From positions 124,001-188,000 of the forward strand of contig NZ_CALFXI010000097.1 of assembly GCF_937958065.1 (NCBI RefSeq): DNA of 64,000 bases, in the 5' to 3' direction. Of this stretch, positions 9,101 to 18,600 are shown in pieces. The first letter of the stretch is position 1. Every line of letters starts with the position of its first letter. Under the pieces are notes generated by a model. It did not search any database. It was not told the origin of the DNA and worked only from the letters and a program-made list of their open reading frames with translations. The stretch comes from an uncultured Steroidobacter sp. (GTDB lineage: Bacteria > Pseudomonadota > Gammaproteobacteria > Steroidobacterales > Steroidobacteraceae). The translations under genes and the position numbers were made by a program.

Positions 9101-10114
9101 TCAACGTTCCTTCAATTCGCCGGCGCTGGGGCCCACGGTGTCCGCCGAGTACGCGCCGCGTCTGCCCATGGGCCTCGGTTCGCCCTCGGTGGTGTCTTTT
9201 CTCGTCTGCCGTTCCATTTCGGAATTTATCTCGGCGCCGAGAATGATGATGTAGCCGCTCAGGTAGAACCACATGAGCAGCACGATCACGCCGCCCAGGG
9301 CGCCATAGGTCTGGTCATAGCGGCCCCAGTAGCGCACGTACAGCGCGAACAGCACACTTCCGAGCAGCCACAAGGTCGCTGCGATGAGCGACCCGGGCGT
9401 AATCCAGCGCCATTGCGCTTCGCGCCGATCCGGTGCGAATCGATAAACCACGGCCAGGCCGAGCACGGCCACTGCGAACAACAGAAGCCAACGAATCACG
9501 AGCAACACCGTCTGGGTCGCATCACCCAGCGGCACGAGCGACAGCACCACGGGGACCGCGACCCCCAACAGCAGGACCGCGAGGAAACCGACGACTCCGC
9601 CGACGGTGAATGCCAGCGAGATGAACAGCTGCTTGAAGAAGCCGCGGCGCTCCTGCTCATCGTAGGCGACGTTGGTGGCGGTCATGAGCGCGACCATCCC
9701 CTGGCGCGAGCTCCAGAGCGCCAGGGCGATACCGATCACGATGCCGACGCTGAGCGTGCTCTGGGGATGCTGCGAAAGATTGGTCAACCGCTGCTGCAGG
9801 ATGCTTTCGGCCTGCGGCGGCAGAATCTCGGCGACCTGCTGCATGTGATTGGCGATATCGGCGGGCGAGGCAAACAGCCCGTAGATCGATACGGCGGCCG
9901 CGAGCGCTGGAAAGACCGCGAGCAACGCATACATCGCCAGGCCAGCGGCGATGATGCTCACGTTGTCGGCGGTCATCTCTTTTTGGACACGCCTCGCGAT
10001 GTCCCACCAGCCGCGCGCCGGGATGTCTCGGGGACGCTCCGCGGTTCGTCCGCGGTGCCCCCGGAGATTTTCCATCTCAACGTCGGCGTGCAGTGAATGT
10101 GCGTGACGTGCCAT
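9101..10114 (-). CDS. YihY/BrkB family membrane protein
   Basis: Integral inner-membrane protein, 337 aa with the chosen ATG at 10114; an in-frame upstream start would add 14 residues. It has six predicted membrane segments and the family hallmarks DNVSIIAAGLAMYALLAVFP, LALWSSRQGMVALMTATNVAYDE and YGALGGVIVLLMWFYLSGYIIILGAEINSE. The family was once called ribonuclease BN in error, and no enzymatic role is established. The last 35 residues are hydrophilic and variable. It is convergent with cyoD. Confidence 0.88.
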   Translation of the reverse strand: MARHAHSLHADVEMENLRGHRGRTAERPRDIPARGWWDIARRVQKEMTADNVSIIAAGLAMYALLAVFPALAAAVSIYGLFASPADIANHMQQVAEILPPQAESILQQRLTNLSQHPQSTLSVGIVIGIALALWSSRQGMVALMTATNVAYDEQERRGFFKQLFISLAFTVGGVVGFLAVLLLGVAVPVVLSLVPLGDATQTVLLVIRWLLLFAVAVLGLAVVYRFAPDRREAQWRWITPGSLIAATLWLLGSVLFALYVRYWGRYDQTYGALGGVIVLLMWFYLSGYIIILGAEINSEMERQTRKDTTEGEPRPMGRRGAYSADTVGPSAGELKER

Positions 10115-10173
10115 GATCGTCGTGAGCGAACAGCCCCTATGGCAATCGCTCAGCAACGACGCGGGTTCCCGAC

Positions 10174-10195
10174 CGGCGGCCCCGAACGGCCGCCG
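10174..10195 (-). terminator. GC-rich hairpin after the small lipoprotein gene
   Basis: A perfect 8-base-pair inverted repeat (CGGCGGCC and GGCCGCCG) encloses a 6-base loop and lies 9 bases beyond the stop of the leftward lipoprotein gene. The stem is strong but no T-run follows on the minus strand, so this is a terminator-like or mRNA-stabilising hairpin rather than a textbook intrinsic terminator. Confidence 0.45.
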
Positions 10196-10204
10196 ACCTG
10201 AAAA

Positions 10205-10732
10205 TCAGTTCACACGCACCATTGCCAGGCGCTCCGCCGGGCTCAGCTCGGATTCGAGCACGACTACGAAGCCGGTCTTGTTCCTGATCATCGCAAGCTC
10301 GCCGCTCGCCAGCTTGCGGTCGATCTTGTCCGGCGTGATGTTCCACATGGCGCCGGTTGCCGGATCCACCGCCAGCATGCCGATCAGCCCGCCGATGACC
10401 AGATTGCCCCAGTACCATCCGGACATCTTCGGCGTCAGCTCGACCTCGGTCACCTTGTAGCCCGGCAGCTCCAGCCGCAGCGTATAGCTCTGGCCCGAAA
10501 AGTAGCTCTTCTTGGGATCCAGCGAAATCGTGCACGGAGTCTTTTCCACCGCCACCACGTCCATGATGCCGCCGCCGCTCTTGCGTACCGACGCGGTGGC
10601 GCCGGGCGGTTGGGTGGCGATGGAAATTTCTCGATTGCCGCCGTTGACGATGGATGCGCAGCCGCCTGCAAACAAGCTCGCGCCCAGGATCCCGAATGCC
10701 AGCGCGCCCCGAACCAACCTGTTCCGCCTCAT
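10205..10732 (-). CDS. small lipoprotein with PEGA-like domain
   Basis: Predicted lipoprotein of 175 aa. The signal peptide ends in FAGGC (lipid anchor on Cys about residue 25), followed by ASIVNGG, a start seen in many small CASIV-type lipoproteins. Residues 35-85 form a PEGA-like stretch (ISIATQPPGATASVRK and later YTLRLELPGYK). After it come a short glycine-rich hydrophobic stretch (GNLVIGGLIGMLAVDPATGAMW) and a C-terminus resembling a short adaptor domain. The Shine-Dalgarno GGAGGA is 4 bases before the ATG. It stands alone, and no specific function is known to me. Confidence 0.8.
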   Translation of the reverse strand: MRRNRLVRGALAFGILGASLFAGGCASIVNGGNREISIATQPPGATASVRKSGGGIMDVVAVEKTPCTISLDPKKSYFSGQSYTLRLELPGYKVTEVELTPKMSGWYWGNLVIGGLIGMLAVDPATGAMWNITPDKIDRKLASGELAMIRNKTGFVVVLESELSPAERLAMVRVN

Positions 10733-10851
10733 GTGTCCTCCGCTGAATGTTATTTGTTCTGGCCGTTGTAACGACGGGCGATGGACGCTAGCCGTGGCGC
10801 TCGGAAGGCGTCAAATTTTCCTCACGGAATTAAGACGCAGTCGTCAGTTCG

Positions 10852-11736
10852 TCACTGGCTGGCATTGCGAAGCGCGGCGATGAAATGATCGAGCAGCGGA
10901 GTACTCGATCCTCGTGCTCGCAAGACACCCAGCTCGACCCGCGCCGGCTTGCCCCGCAGGCGTCTGTATTGAACGCCCCGACGTTTCAGATTGCGCACCG
11001 AGGCGGGCACCAGTGCGAAGCCCATGCCGCTCGACACCAGACTGATGACGGTCTGCATCTGACGGGCATGCTGGGTGATGCGCGGCACGAAGCCGAATGT
11101 ACGGCAGTGGTCGTGAATCAGATCGTACAGGCCCGGGGCGATGTCACGAGGCGGAATGATGAAGCTTTCCCTGGCGAGCGCCCGCAGATCGATCGTCCCC
11201 TCGCCTTTGGCGAGCGGATGATTCGCCGGCGCGGCGAGCACCAGCTCCTCATGTAACAAGACGTCGAACTGCAGGTCCGGCTCGTTCACCGGGGCCAACG
11301 CGATCCCCAGATCCAGGCGCGCAGCGCGCAGCTCGCGAATCTGGGCGTCGGTCGTGAGCTCGTGCAGTTGCACTTCCACCAGCGGCCGACTGGCCCGAAA
11401 ACTCTTCAGCGCCGGCGGCAGGACGCCATAGTCGGCGATCGATACGAAGCCGATGGACAGCATGCCGATCTCGCCCCGATCGGCCCGGGCCGCCGCACTC
11501 TTCGCATGTTCGAGCCGCGCGAGGGCCCCACGCACCTCCTCGAAAAACGCGGCGCCCGCGACGGTGAGCGAAACGCCGCGGGTCGTGCGTTCCAGCAATC
11601 TCACACCGATCTCGTCTTCCAGCGCCCTGATCTGCACCGAGAGCGGCGGCTGCGAAACATGCAACAGCCCGGCCGCGCGCGAGAAGCTGCCCGCCTCGGC
11701 GACGGCGATGAAATAGCGCAGCTGACGCAGTTCCAC
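10852..11736 (-). CDS. LysR-family transcriptional regulator
   Basis: DNA-binding regulator of 294 aa. The N-terminal winged helix reads ELRQLRYFIAVAEAGSFSRAAG and LHVSQPPLSVQIRALEDEIG, followed by a substrate-binding domain from residue ~90. I use the GTG at 11736 so the protein begins MELRQLRYF as in most relatives; a TTG three codons earlier is possible. It is divergent from ilvD across about 100 bases, the usual LysR arrangement, so control of ilvD or of itself is plausible. The HTH most resembles the BenM/CatM/CynR group. The inducer is unknown. Confidence 0.9.
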   Translation of the reverse strand: MELRQLRYFIAVAEAGSFSRAAGLLHVSQPPLSVQIRALEDEIGVRLLERTTRGVSLTVAGAAFFEEVRGALARLEHAKSAAARADRGEIGMLSIGFVSIADYGVLPPALKSFRASRPLVEVQLHELTTDAQIRELRAARLDLGIALAPVNEPDLQFDVLLHEELVLAAPANHPLAKGEGTIDLRALARESFIIPPRDIAPGLYDLIHDHCRTFGFVPRITQHARQMQTVISLVSSGMGFALVPASVRNLKRRGVQYRRLRGKPARVELGVLRARGSSTPLLDHFIAALRNASQ

Positions 11737-11834
11737 TATTCGCAAATCCTATGGCGACCCTCTGTCGATTGTATTGGCGGATATAGTGCACGCCAAGCCA
11801 GACTCGCCGCTCCAGCCTTGCCAGGAGCTTCGCC

Positions 11835-13676
11835 GTGCCCGTCTATCGTTCCCGCACCAGTACCGCAGGCCGCAACATGGCGGGCGCGCGTTCCCTGTGG
11901 CGCGCCACCGGCATGCGGGACGAAGACTTCAGCAAGCCCATCATCGCGGTCGCCAACTCGTTCACCCAGTTCGTCCCCGGTCACGTGCATTTGAAGGACC
12001 TGGGTCAGCTGGTCATCGAGGAAATCGAGCGCGCCGGCGGCGTGGGCAAGGAGTTCAACACCATCGCCGTCGACGACGGCATCGCGATGGGCCACGACGG
12101 CATGCTGTACAGCCTGCCCTCGCGCGACATCATTGCGGACAGCGTGGAGTACATGTGTAACGCGCACACCGCCGACGCGCTGGTGTGCATCTCGAACTGC
12201 GACAAGATCACGCCGGGCATGCTCATGGCGGCGCTGCGGCTGAATATTCCGGTCGTGTTCGTTTCGGGCGGTCCCATGGAAGCGGGCAAGACCCGACTCG
12301 CCGACAAGGACGTGGCGCTCGACCTGGTCGACGCGATCGTCGCGGCCGCCAATGACAAGGTCTCGGACGCCGACGTGCAACGGATCGAACGCTCCGCCTG
12401 CCCCACCTGCGGCTCCTGCTCCGGCATGTTCACGGCGAACTCCATGAACTGCCTCACCGAAGCCCTGGGACTTTCACTGCCCGGCAACGGCTCGCTGGTC
12501 GCCACACACGCCGATCGGGAGCAATTGTTTCGTCGCGCCGGACGGACCATCGTCGAGCTGACCAGACGCTATTATCTGCAGGACGACGCTCGCGTCCTGC
12601 CCCGGAACATCGCTAGCAAAACGGCGTTCGCCAACGCCATGTGCCTGGACATCGCCATGGGCGGCTCGACCAACACGGTGCTGCATCTGCTGGCCGCCGC
12701 GCAGGAAGGCGAGATCGAATTCAGCATGAGCGACATCGACCGGCTGTCGCGTCGGGTGCCGGTGCTGTGCAAGGTGGCGCCATCCAGTCATTACCACATG
12801 GAAGATGTGCATCGAGCCGGCGGCGTCATGGCGATTCTCGGCGAGCTGGATCGGGCCGGGCTGCTGGATACATCGGTTCCGACGGTGCATTCCAATTCGC
12901 TGGCGGAAGCCTTGGAAACCTGGGACGTGATGCGGACGACGGACGCGGCCGTGCGCGACTTCTATCGCGCCGGTCCTGCCGGCATTCGCACTCAAACTGC
13001 GTTCTCGCAGAGCTGCCGCTATCCGGAGCTCGACGTCGATCGCAACGCCGGTTGCATCCGCGCCTCTGAATCCGCCTATCGGCGCGACGGCGGGCTGGCC
13101 GTGCTGTACGGCAATCTCGCCGAGCGCGGTTGCATCGTCAAAACCGCCGGCGTCGACGAGAGCATGTTGAGTTTCACCGGTCCGGCGGTGGTCGTCGAAA
13201 GTCAGGACGCGGCGGTGGAAGCCATTCTCGGCGGCAAGGTGAAAGCCGGCGATGTCGTGGTGATCCGCTACGAAGGCCCGCGCGGCGGGCCGGGCATGCA
13301 GGAAATGCTCTACCCCACCAGCTATCTGAAATCCAAAGGGCTGGGCAAGGTGTGCGCGCTGATCACGGACGGTCGATTCTCGGGCGCGACTTCTGGGTTG
13401 TCGATCGGCCACGTCTCGCCCGAAGCGGCCGAAGGCGGCAACATCGGCCTGATCGAGACCGGCGACGTCATCGTCATCGACATTGCAACGCGCAGCGTGC
13501 GCGTCGATGTGAGCGACGAGGAGCTGGCGCGTCGTCGAGCAAACAAATCCAGCCAGGGCTGGAAACCGGGTGCACCGCGCCCTCGCCTGGTCAGCCAGGC
13601 GCTCAAGGCCTATGCGAAGCTGGTCACCAGCGCAGACCGAGGCGCCGTTCGCGATCCGAAGCTGCTCGCGGACTAG
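11835..13676 (+). CDS. ilvD: dihydroxy-acid dehydratase
   Basis: Dehydrates 2,3-dihydroxy-3-methylbutanoate (and its isoleucine-pathway homologue) to the 2-keto acid, the third common step of valine/isoleucine synthesis. The 613-aa protein follows E. coli IlvD nearly end to end. The iron-sulfur cluster cysteines are in NCDKITPG (Cys122) and ACPTCGSCSGMF (Cys189-195), and the acidic metal-site motif is VDDGIAMGHDGM. The GTG start at 11835 gives the standard MPVYRS opening and has AGGAG 7 bases upstream. It is divergent from the LysR gene and convergent with ggt, whose stop is 14 bases away. No other ilv gene lies nearby. Confidence 0.97.
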   Translation: MPVYRSRTSTAGRNMAGARSLWRATGMRDEDFSKPIIAVANSFTQFVPGHVHLKDLGQLVIEEIERAGGVGKEFNTIAVDDGIAMGHDGMLYSLPSRDIIADSVEYMCNAHTADALVCISNCDKITPGMLMAALRLNIPVVFVSGGPMEAGKTRLADKDVALDLVDAIVAAANDKVSDADVQRIERSACPTCGSCSGMFTANSMNCLTEALGLSLPGNGSLVATHADREQLFRRAGRTIVELTRRYYLQDDARVLPRNIASKTAFANAMCLDIAMGGSTNTVLHLLAAAQEGEIEFSMSDIDRLSRRVPVLCKVAPSSHYHMEDVHRAGGVMAILGELDRAGLLDTSVPTVHSNSLAEALETWDVMRTTDAAVRDFYRAGPAGIRTQTAFSQSCRYPELDVDRNAGCIRASESAYRRDGGLAVLYGNLAERGCIVKTAGVDESMLSFTGPAVVVESQDAAVEAILGGKVKAGDVVVIRYEGPRGGPGMQEMLYPTSYLKSKGLGKVCALITDGRFSGATSGLSIGHVSPEAAEGGNIGLIETGDVIVIDIATRSVRVDVSDEELARRRANKSSQGWKPGAPRPRLVSQALKAYAKLVTSADRGAVRDPKLLAD

Positions 13677-13690
13677 TCGTGCGCTGCCGC

Positions 13691-15424
13691 CTAGTATCCG
13701 ATCGCCCGGCCGCGCTCGTTGCGGCCATCGCTCGCGCCGAGGCGCTGGCCCGTCTCGAGATCGATCTGGATGCATTCGCCATCGCCGCCCAGACCGAAGC
13801 TGATCGTGTGGCCGCGCGCTTCGAGCAGCTTGATGGTGTCGGGCGAGAACCGATTGCGCTCCATCGCGATCCGATCGGGAATCCATTGATGATGAAAGCG
13901 CGGCGCATTCACCGCCTGCTGGATGTCGAGCCCGAAATCGGCGACGCCGACCAGGATGTTGGCGACCGTGGTGATGATGGTCGGGCCGCCCGGTGAGCCG
14001 AGCACCAGCCACAGCTTGCCATCCTTGAGCACGATGGTCGGCGTCATGGCCGACAGGGGCCGCTTGTTCGGCCCGACCAGATTGGCATCGCTCTGGATCA
14101 GACCGAACATGTTCGGCACGCCGGCCTTGGAGGAGAAATCGTCCATCTCGTTGTTCAGCAGGAAGCCGAGCGAGCCGATGGTGACTTTCGAGCCGTAGCT
14201 GCCGTTGAGCGTGGTGGTCACGGCCACTGCGTTGCCCTCTTTATCCACCACCGAGTAGTGCGTCGTCTGAGTGGACTCCGGGGCCGGTGCCTTCACCGGT
14301 TTTCGTTTCGCGTAGTCCGCCAGCGCTTGCGAGACTTTCGGTCGCTCCAGGCGTGCCGACGCGGTGGCCCGTTGCGGGTTGATGGACGCACGCCATTCGT
14401 CGGCGTATTTCCTGTCGCTCAGCTCGATCACCGGCAGGCTGCTGAACTCCGGATCGCCCAGGAATTGCGCCCGGTCGTAGAACGCCCGGCGATAGCTTTC
14501 CACGATCAGGTGAATCGCTTCCGCCGAGCCGAAGCCCGCTTTCGCGATATCGAAGCCTTCGAGGATGTTGAGCGTCTCGATCAGCGCGATCCCGCCGGAC
14601 GACGGTGGCGGCGCGCTGATGATGTCGAGGCCGCGATACTTGCCACGCACCGGGGTACGCTCGACGACCTCGTAGTTCTTCAGATCCTCCACCGTGATCA
14701 GGCCGCCGCCCTGCTGCATGAACTCGGCGATCTCGCGCGCCATCTTGCCGGTGTAGAACTCGTCGGGGTTGGCCACGATGCGCTCGAGCGTGCGCGCCAG
14801 CTCCGGCTGTTTCAGCACGTCGCCCTGCCGCCAGCCTTTGCCGCCGTTCTGGAAAATGCGCTTGGAATCCGGGAAGTTCGCCAGGTTCTTGTCGTTGGTC
14901 AGCGCGCGCGCCTCCGCCCAATCGAGCTCGAAGCCCTCTCGCGCCAGCTTGATCGCGGGCGCGACCACTTGCTGCAGCGTCAACTTGCCGAACTTCTGTT
15001 GCGCATGGACCATGCCTTTGACGGAGCCGGGCACGCCGACGGCCTTGTAGCCGACGCGGCTGAGCATCGGAACCACGTTGCCCTGCGCGTCTTGATACAG
15101 CGTCGCCGTGGCTTTGCCGGGAGCTTTTTCCCGGAAGTCGAGGAAGTGGGTTTCGCCCGAGCTCATGCGCACGAGCATGAATCCGCCGCCGCCCAGGTTG
15201 CCCGCCGCCGGATGCACCACCGCGAGCGCAAACCCGGTCGCGACGGCTGCATCGATGGCGTTGCCGCCCTCTTTCATCATGTCCACGCCGGCCTGCGACG
15301 CCAGTTCGTGAACGCTCGCGACCATGCCGTGATCGGCGCGCTCGGGACGCATCCCGGCGCCCAGGCACAAGGGCGCGACGACCAGGGTAAAGACGAACAG
15401 GAAACACCGAGCCTGGAGCTTCAT
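13691..15424 (-). CDS. ggt: gamma-glutamyltransferase
   Basis: Periplasmic N-terminal-nucleophile hydrolase that cleaves glutathione and other gamma-glutamyl compounds. The 577-aa precursor has a signal peptide (FLFVFTLVVAPLCLGA). The autoprocessing and catalytic threonine is in TQTTHYSVVDKEGNAVAV, where the first Thr of TTHY starts the small subunit. NNEMDDFSSKAGVPN and GPNKRPLSAMTPTIV follow, then GSPGGPTIITTV near the oxyanion site. The ATG at 15424 is chosen because it starts the signal peptide; 47 more residues could be read upstream but look non-coding. It is divergent from tpsA. Confidence 0.95.
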   Translation of the reverse strand: MKLQARCFLFVFTLVVAPLCLGAGMRPERADHGMVASVHELASQAGVDMMKEGGNAIDAAVATGFALAVVHPAAGNLGGGGFMLVRMSSGETHFLDFREKAPGKATATLYQDAQGNVVPMLSRVGYKAVGVPGSVKGMVHAQQKFGKLTLQQVVAPAIKLAREGFELDWAEARALTNDKNLANFPDSKRIFQNGGKGWRQGDVLKQPELARTLERIVANPDEFYTGKMAREIAEFMQQGGGLITVEDLKNYEVVERTPVRGKYRGLDIISAPPPSSGGIALIETLNILEGFDIAKAGFGSAEAIHLIVESYRRAFYDRAQFLGDPEFSSLPVIELSDRKYADEWRASINPQRATASARLERPKVSQALADYAKRKPVKAPAPESTQTTHYSVVDKEGNAVAVTTTLNGSYGSKVTIGSLGFLLNNEMDDFSSKAGVPNMFGLIQSDANLVGPNKRPLSAMTPTIVLKDGKLWLVLGSPGGPTIITTVANILVGVADFGLDIQQAVNAPRFHHQWIPDRIAMERNRFSPDTIKLLEARGHTISFGLGGDGECIQIDLETGQRLGASDGRNERGRAIGY

Positions 15425-15683
15425 ACGAGGGCCTGCATGTCCAACAGCCGGTCCATTGTGCCGCACCAATCGCATGCACGGCCACACCGGCTTCAATTCC
15501 CGTCTGTGGCTCGATCGAGCCCGAAGTCGTTGCGATTTTGGATGAATCCGTCGGAACCAGTTCACGGGTGCAGGTCCATTCCCGAAATCTCACGGAAACT
15601 CTGTGACCGGCGCCTCGTAATTGCGGTGCTGCCGCGCGTTAAAAATCCGGCCTCGAAATTCCCAATAAGAACCGAGGCCGAAG

Positions 15684-18600
15684 ATGACCCGCGAGAATGT
15701 GACTGCGCTCACGGTTGCTGCGCGCAACTCCACCCGTTCCACGCTGCTCTCGGCACTCATATCCGCCATTCTCGCGAGCTCCGCGGCCGCCAATCCGACC
15801 GGTCATAACGTCGTTCACGGTACCGCCGACGTTCAAACCAATGGCTCGGAACTGCTGATCACCACCCAGGGCCGCACCATCATCGATTGGACCAACTTCT
15901 CGATCGATGCCAACGAGACCACGCGGTTCGAGATGCAAGGCACCGACCTTGCCGTGCTCAATCGCGTGATCGGTGCGCAGGCATCGCAGATCGATGGTTC
16001 GCTGCTTGCCAACGGCCGCGTCTATCTCATCAATCCCAATGGCGTGCTGATCGGCGCCACGGGCACCATCAATACGCAGAGCTTCATCGCCAGCACGCGT
16101 GATGTGGACAACGCCGATTTCGTGGCCGGCGGCGATCTGTTGTTCAGCGGCACGGGCACAGCAGAAGTGCGCAACCTGGGCAGCATCACTGCCACCGATG
16201 GCGACGTGCTGCTGTTCGGCAAACGTGTATCCAACAGCGGCACCATCAATGCCTCGCAAGGGGTCGTGGCGCTGGCTGCCGGCGATGAGCTGTTGCTCGC
16301 GGCGCCGGACTCGCCGCGACTGTTGGTCAGCCTCGACGGAATCGCGCTCGATGACAACGGCATCGGCGTGAACAACACCGGCGTGATCGCGGCGGCACAG
16401 GCTGAATTGCAGGCGGTTGGCGGCAATCCTTTTGGCCTCGCGGTGAACGCTCAGGGCGTCATCGCCGCGACTGGCGTCGCTGCGCGCGACGGACGCGTCT
16501 ATCTCACTGCGGGCGGCGACAGAATTGCCGTGGGCGGCTCGGTCGAGGCGCGCAACGAGAACGGCAGCGGCGGCTCCATCTGGATCGACGCCGGCAGCGA
16601 GTTCAGCAGCGTCGTGAACATCGACGGCACGCTCGATGTTTCATCGCCGAGCACTGGTGGCGTGGTCACCATCGACGCCACCGAAGTCCGGCTCAACGCC
16701 GCCTCGGAGGTGCTGCTCTCCGGCACCGACCAGTCCGCGGGCAGCATGGTGATCGGCCAGCAAGGATGGACCGACTACATCGATGTTGCGGAGGGCGCGA
16801 CCATCGAAGCCAGCTCGAACGGCAGCGGCGGCGGCGCCTGGCTCGAAGCTGCGGGCGTGGCGTTCAATGGCCGATTCGAAGCGCGCGACAACTCGGGTCA
16901 ATCTCGTCTCACCATTCTTGCCGACGACTACGTTGCATTCGGCGGCCTGGCCGACCTGCGCAGCTTCGCCGATCCAACCCTGTTCGGTCTGGTCGACATC
17001 AACAGCGAAGGCGCGCTCTACATCGATAACGTCGGCGGGCCCGAGGAAGTGTTCCTCGACGCGGCGGCTCTGCAGGCACAGCTGGAACATGCGAACGTCT
17101 GGTTGCTGGCCGGCAGTCTCACCGAGCTACCGATCAGCGTGCTCGCCCCGCTCACATGGGAAAGCGCCGCCAAGCTCTCGCTGACGGCCACCGGCGATAT
17201 CAACCTGCAGGGCTCGATCGGCGGCGCCAATGCCGAGATCGAAATCTACTCCTACTCCGGCAACGTGACGGGGTCCGCGAATGCGGCAATCACTGCGCGC
17301 GAGCTGTCATTGCAAGCCGATGGCGATCTCGCCCTCCTCGGACGCATCACGGCCCCGGAGCTCACGCTGCGGGACGTCGGCGGTATGCTGAGATTGAACA
17401 ACGAGGCCAACCGGCTCGAGAACGTGATGTTCAATCGCACCTCCGAGGCCGCCAGCGGCGCGGTCGAGATCGTGGACAGCAAAGGCGGCCTGACGCTCTA
17501 CGACACCACCATGTACGATTCGAGCCTGGCCGCGAATGGCGATTTCACGGTTCGCACGGTCGGCGACCTCACGCTCTATCACACGTTCAACATGGACGTC
17601 GATGGCGTAGTCACGTTGGTCGCGGCCAATGGACTGTTCAACAACCTTTCCACTGAGTACGCCGACGTGTTCGGCAGCGCTGCGACGGGGCTGGAGCGCA
17701 TTCGCGTGTATGCGGCGGGGCCCGGCGAGATTCGTGGCCTGACGGGTGCGTCGTACCAGAATGTGAGCTATCCGGACGATCCTGCTGCTTCCGAGCGCGT
17801 GGTCTTCTACTACAGCTCACCGGGCAATCATCCCGGCACGCCGACGGATCCGGAGGAACCCGGCTCGCCGAACGAGCCGGCCGATCCGGAAGCGCCGGGC
17901 AATCCGAGCGGGCCGTCTGGTCCATCAGGGCCGTCTGGTCCATCAGGGCCGTCGGAGCCCTCGGGGCCGCAGAATCCCTTGCCCTCCCTGCCCCCGAGCG
18001 TGCTCATACAGAATGCGCTGGGCAATTCTTTCGAACAACTGAATCAGCTGGCCAACATCAATCCGCAGCTGCTTACCGCAATCAACTCGTTCCCGGCAGC
18101 CATGCTCCCCGCGGGCGATCCGCAGATGATGGCGGCGCAATTCATGAATGCGCTGCAGAACTATGCGCCGACGAATCCAATCGCGTTTGGCGGCGCGCCG
18201 ATCGACATCGCCGGGCTGGCAGCGACGCTCAATAACCTGGACGAGATTCGCAATGCGCTGTCGAGCGTGTTGCAGATCGATCCGAGCGTGGTGGATGGCG
18301 CGCTATCGAGCATCCTCGCGCCGTGGAGCGAGTTGCTCTCGCAGGCACCACCGGAGTTTCGCGAGCAGGCCGCATTGCTGGTGACGGAGTACAGCGCGAA
18401 CTATCAGCCGATTTCCTCAAGCTTCTCGCAAGGCCTGCAGGGTGGCCCTGCTCCGAGCATCACGTCCAGCCTGATCGGCGCGTCCGGCACGCTGGTGATG
18501 AGCGGCGGCTCGGGGCTCCCGATATCTTCTCCGAACGCGCCGCAGAATCCGGTCGAACTGCCCGTTCCCTCGGGCCCGATCGCATCCGTACCAAGCGGCG

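Noticed and set aside
12474..14012. A 512-codon leftward frame opposite ilvD and the ggt end
   Set aside because: It has no recognisable motif and overlaps two strongly supported genes; a GC shadow.
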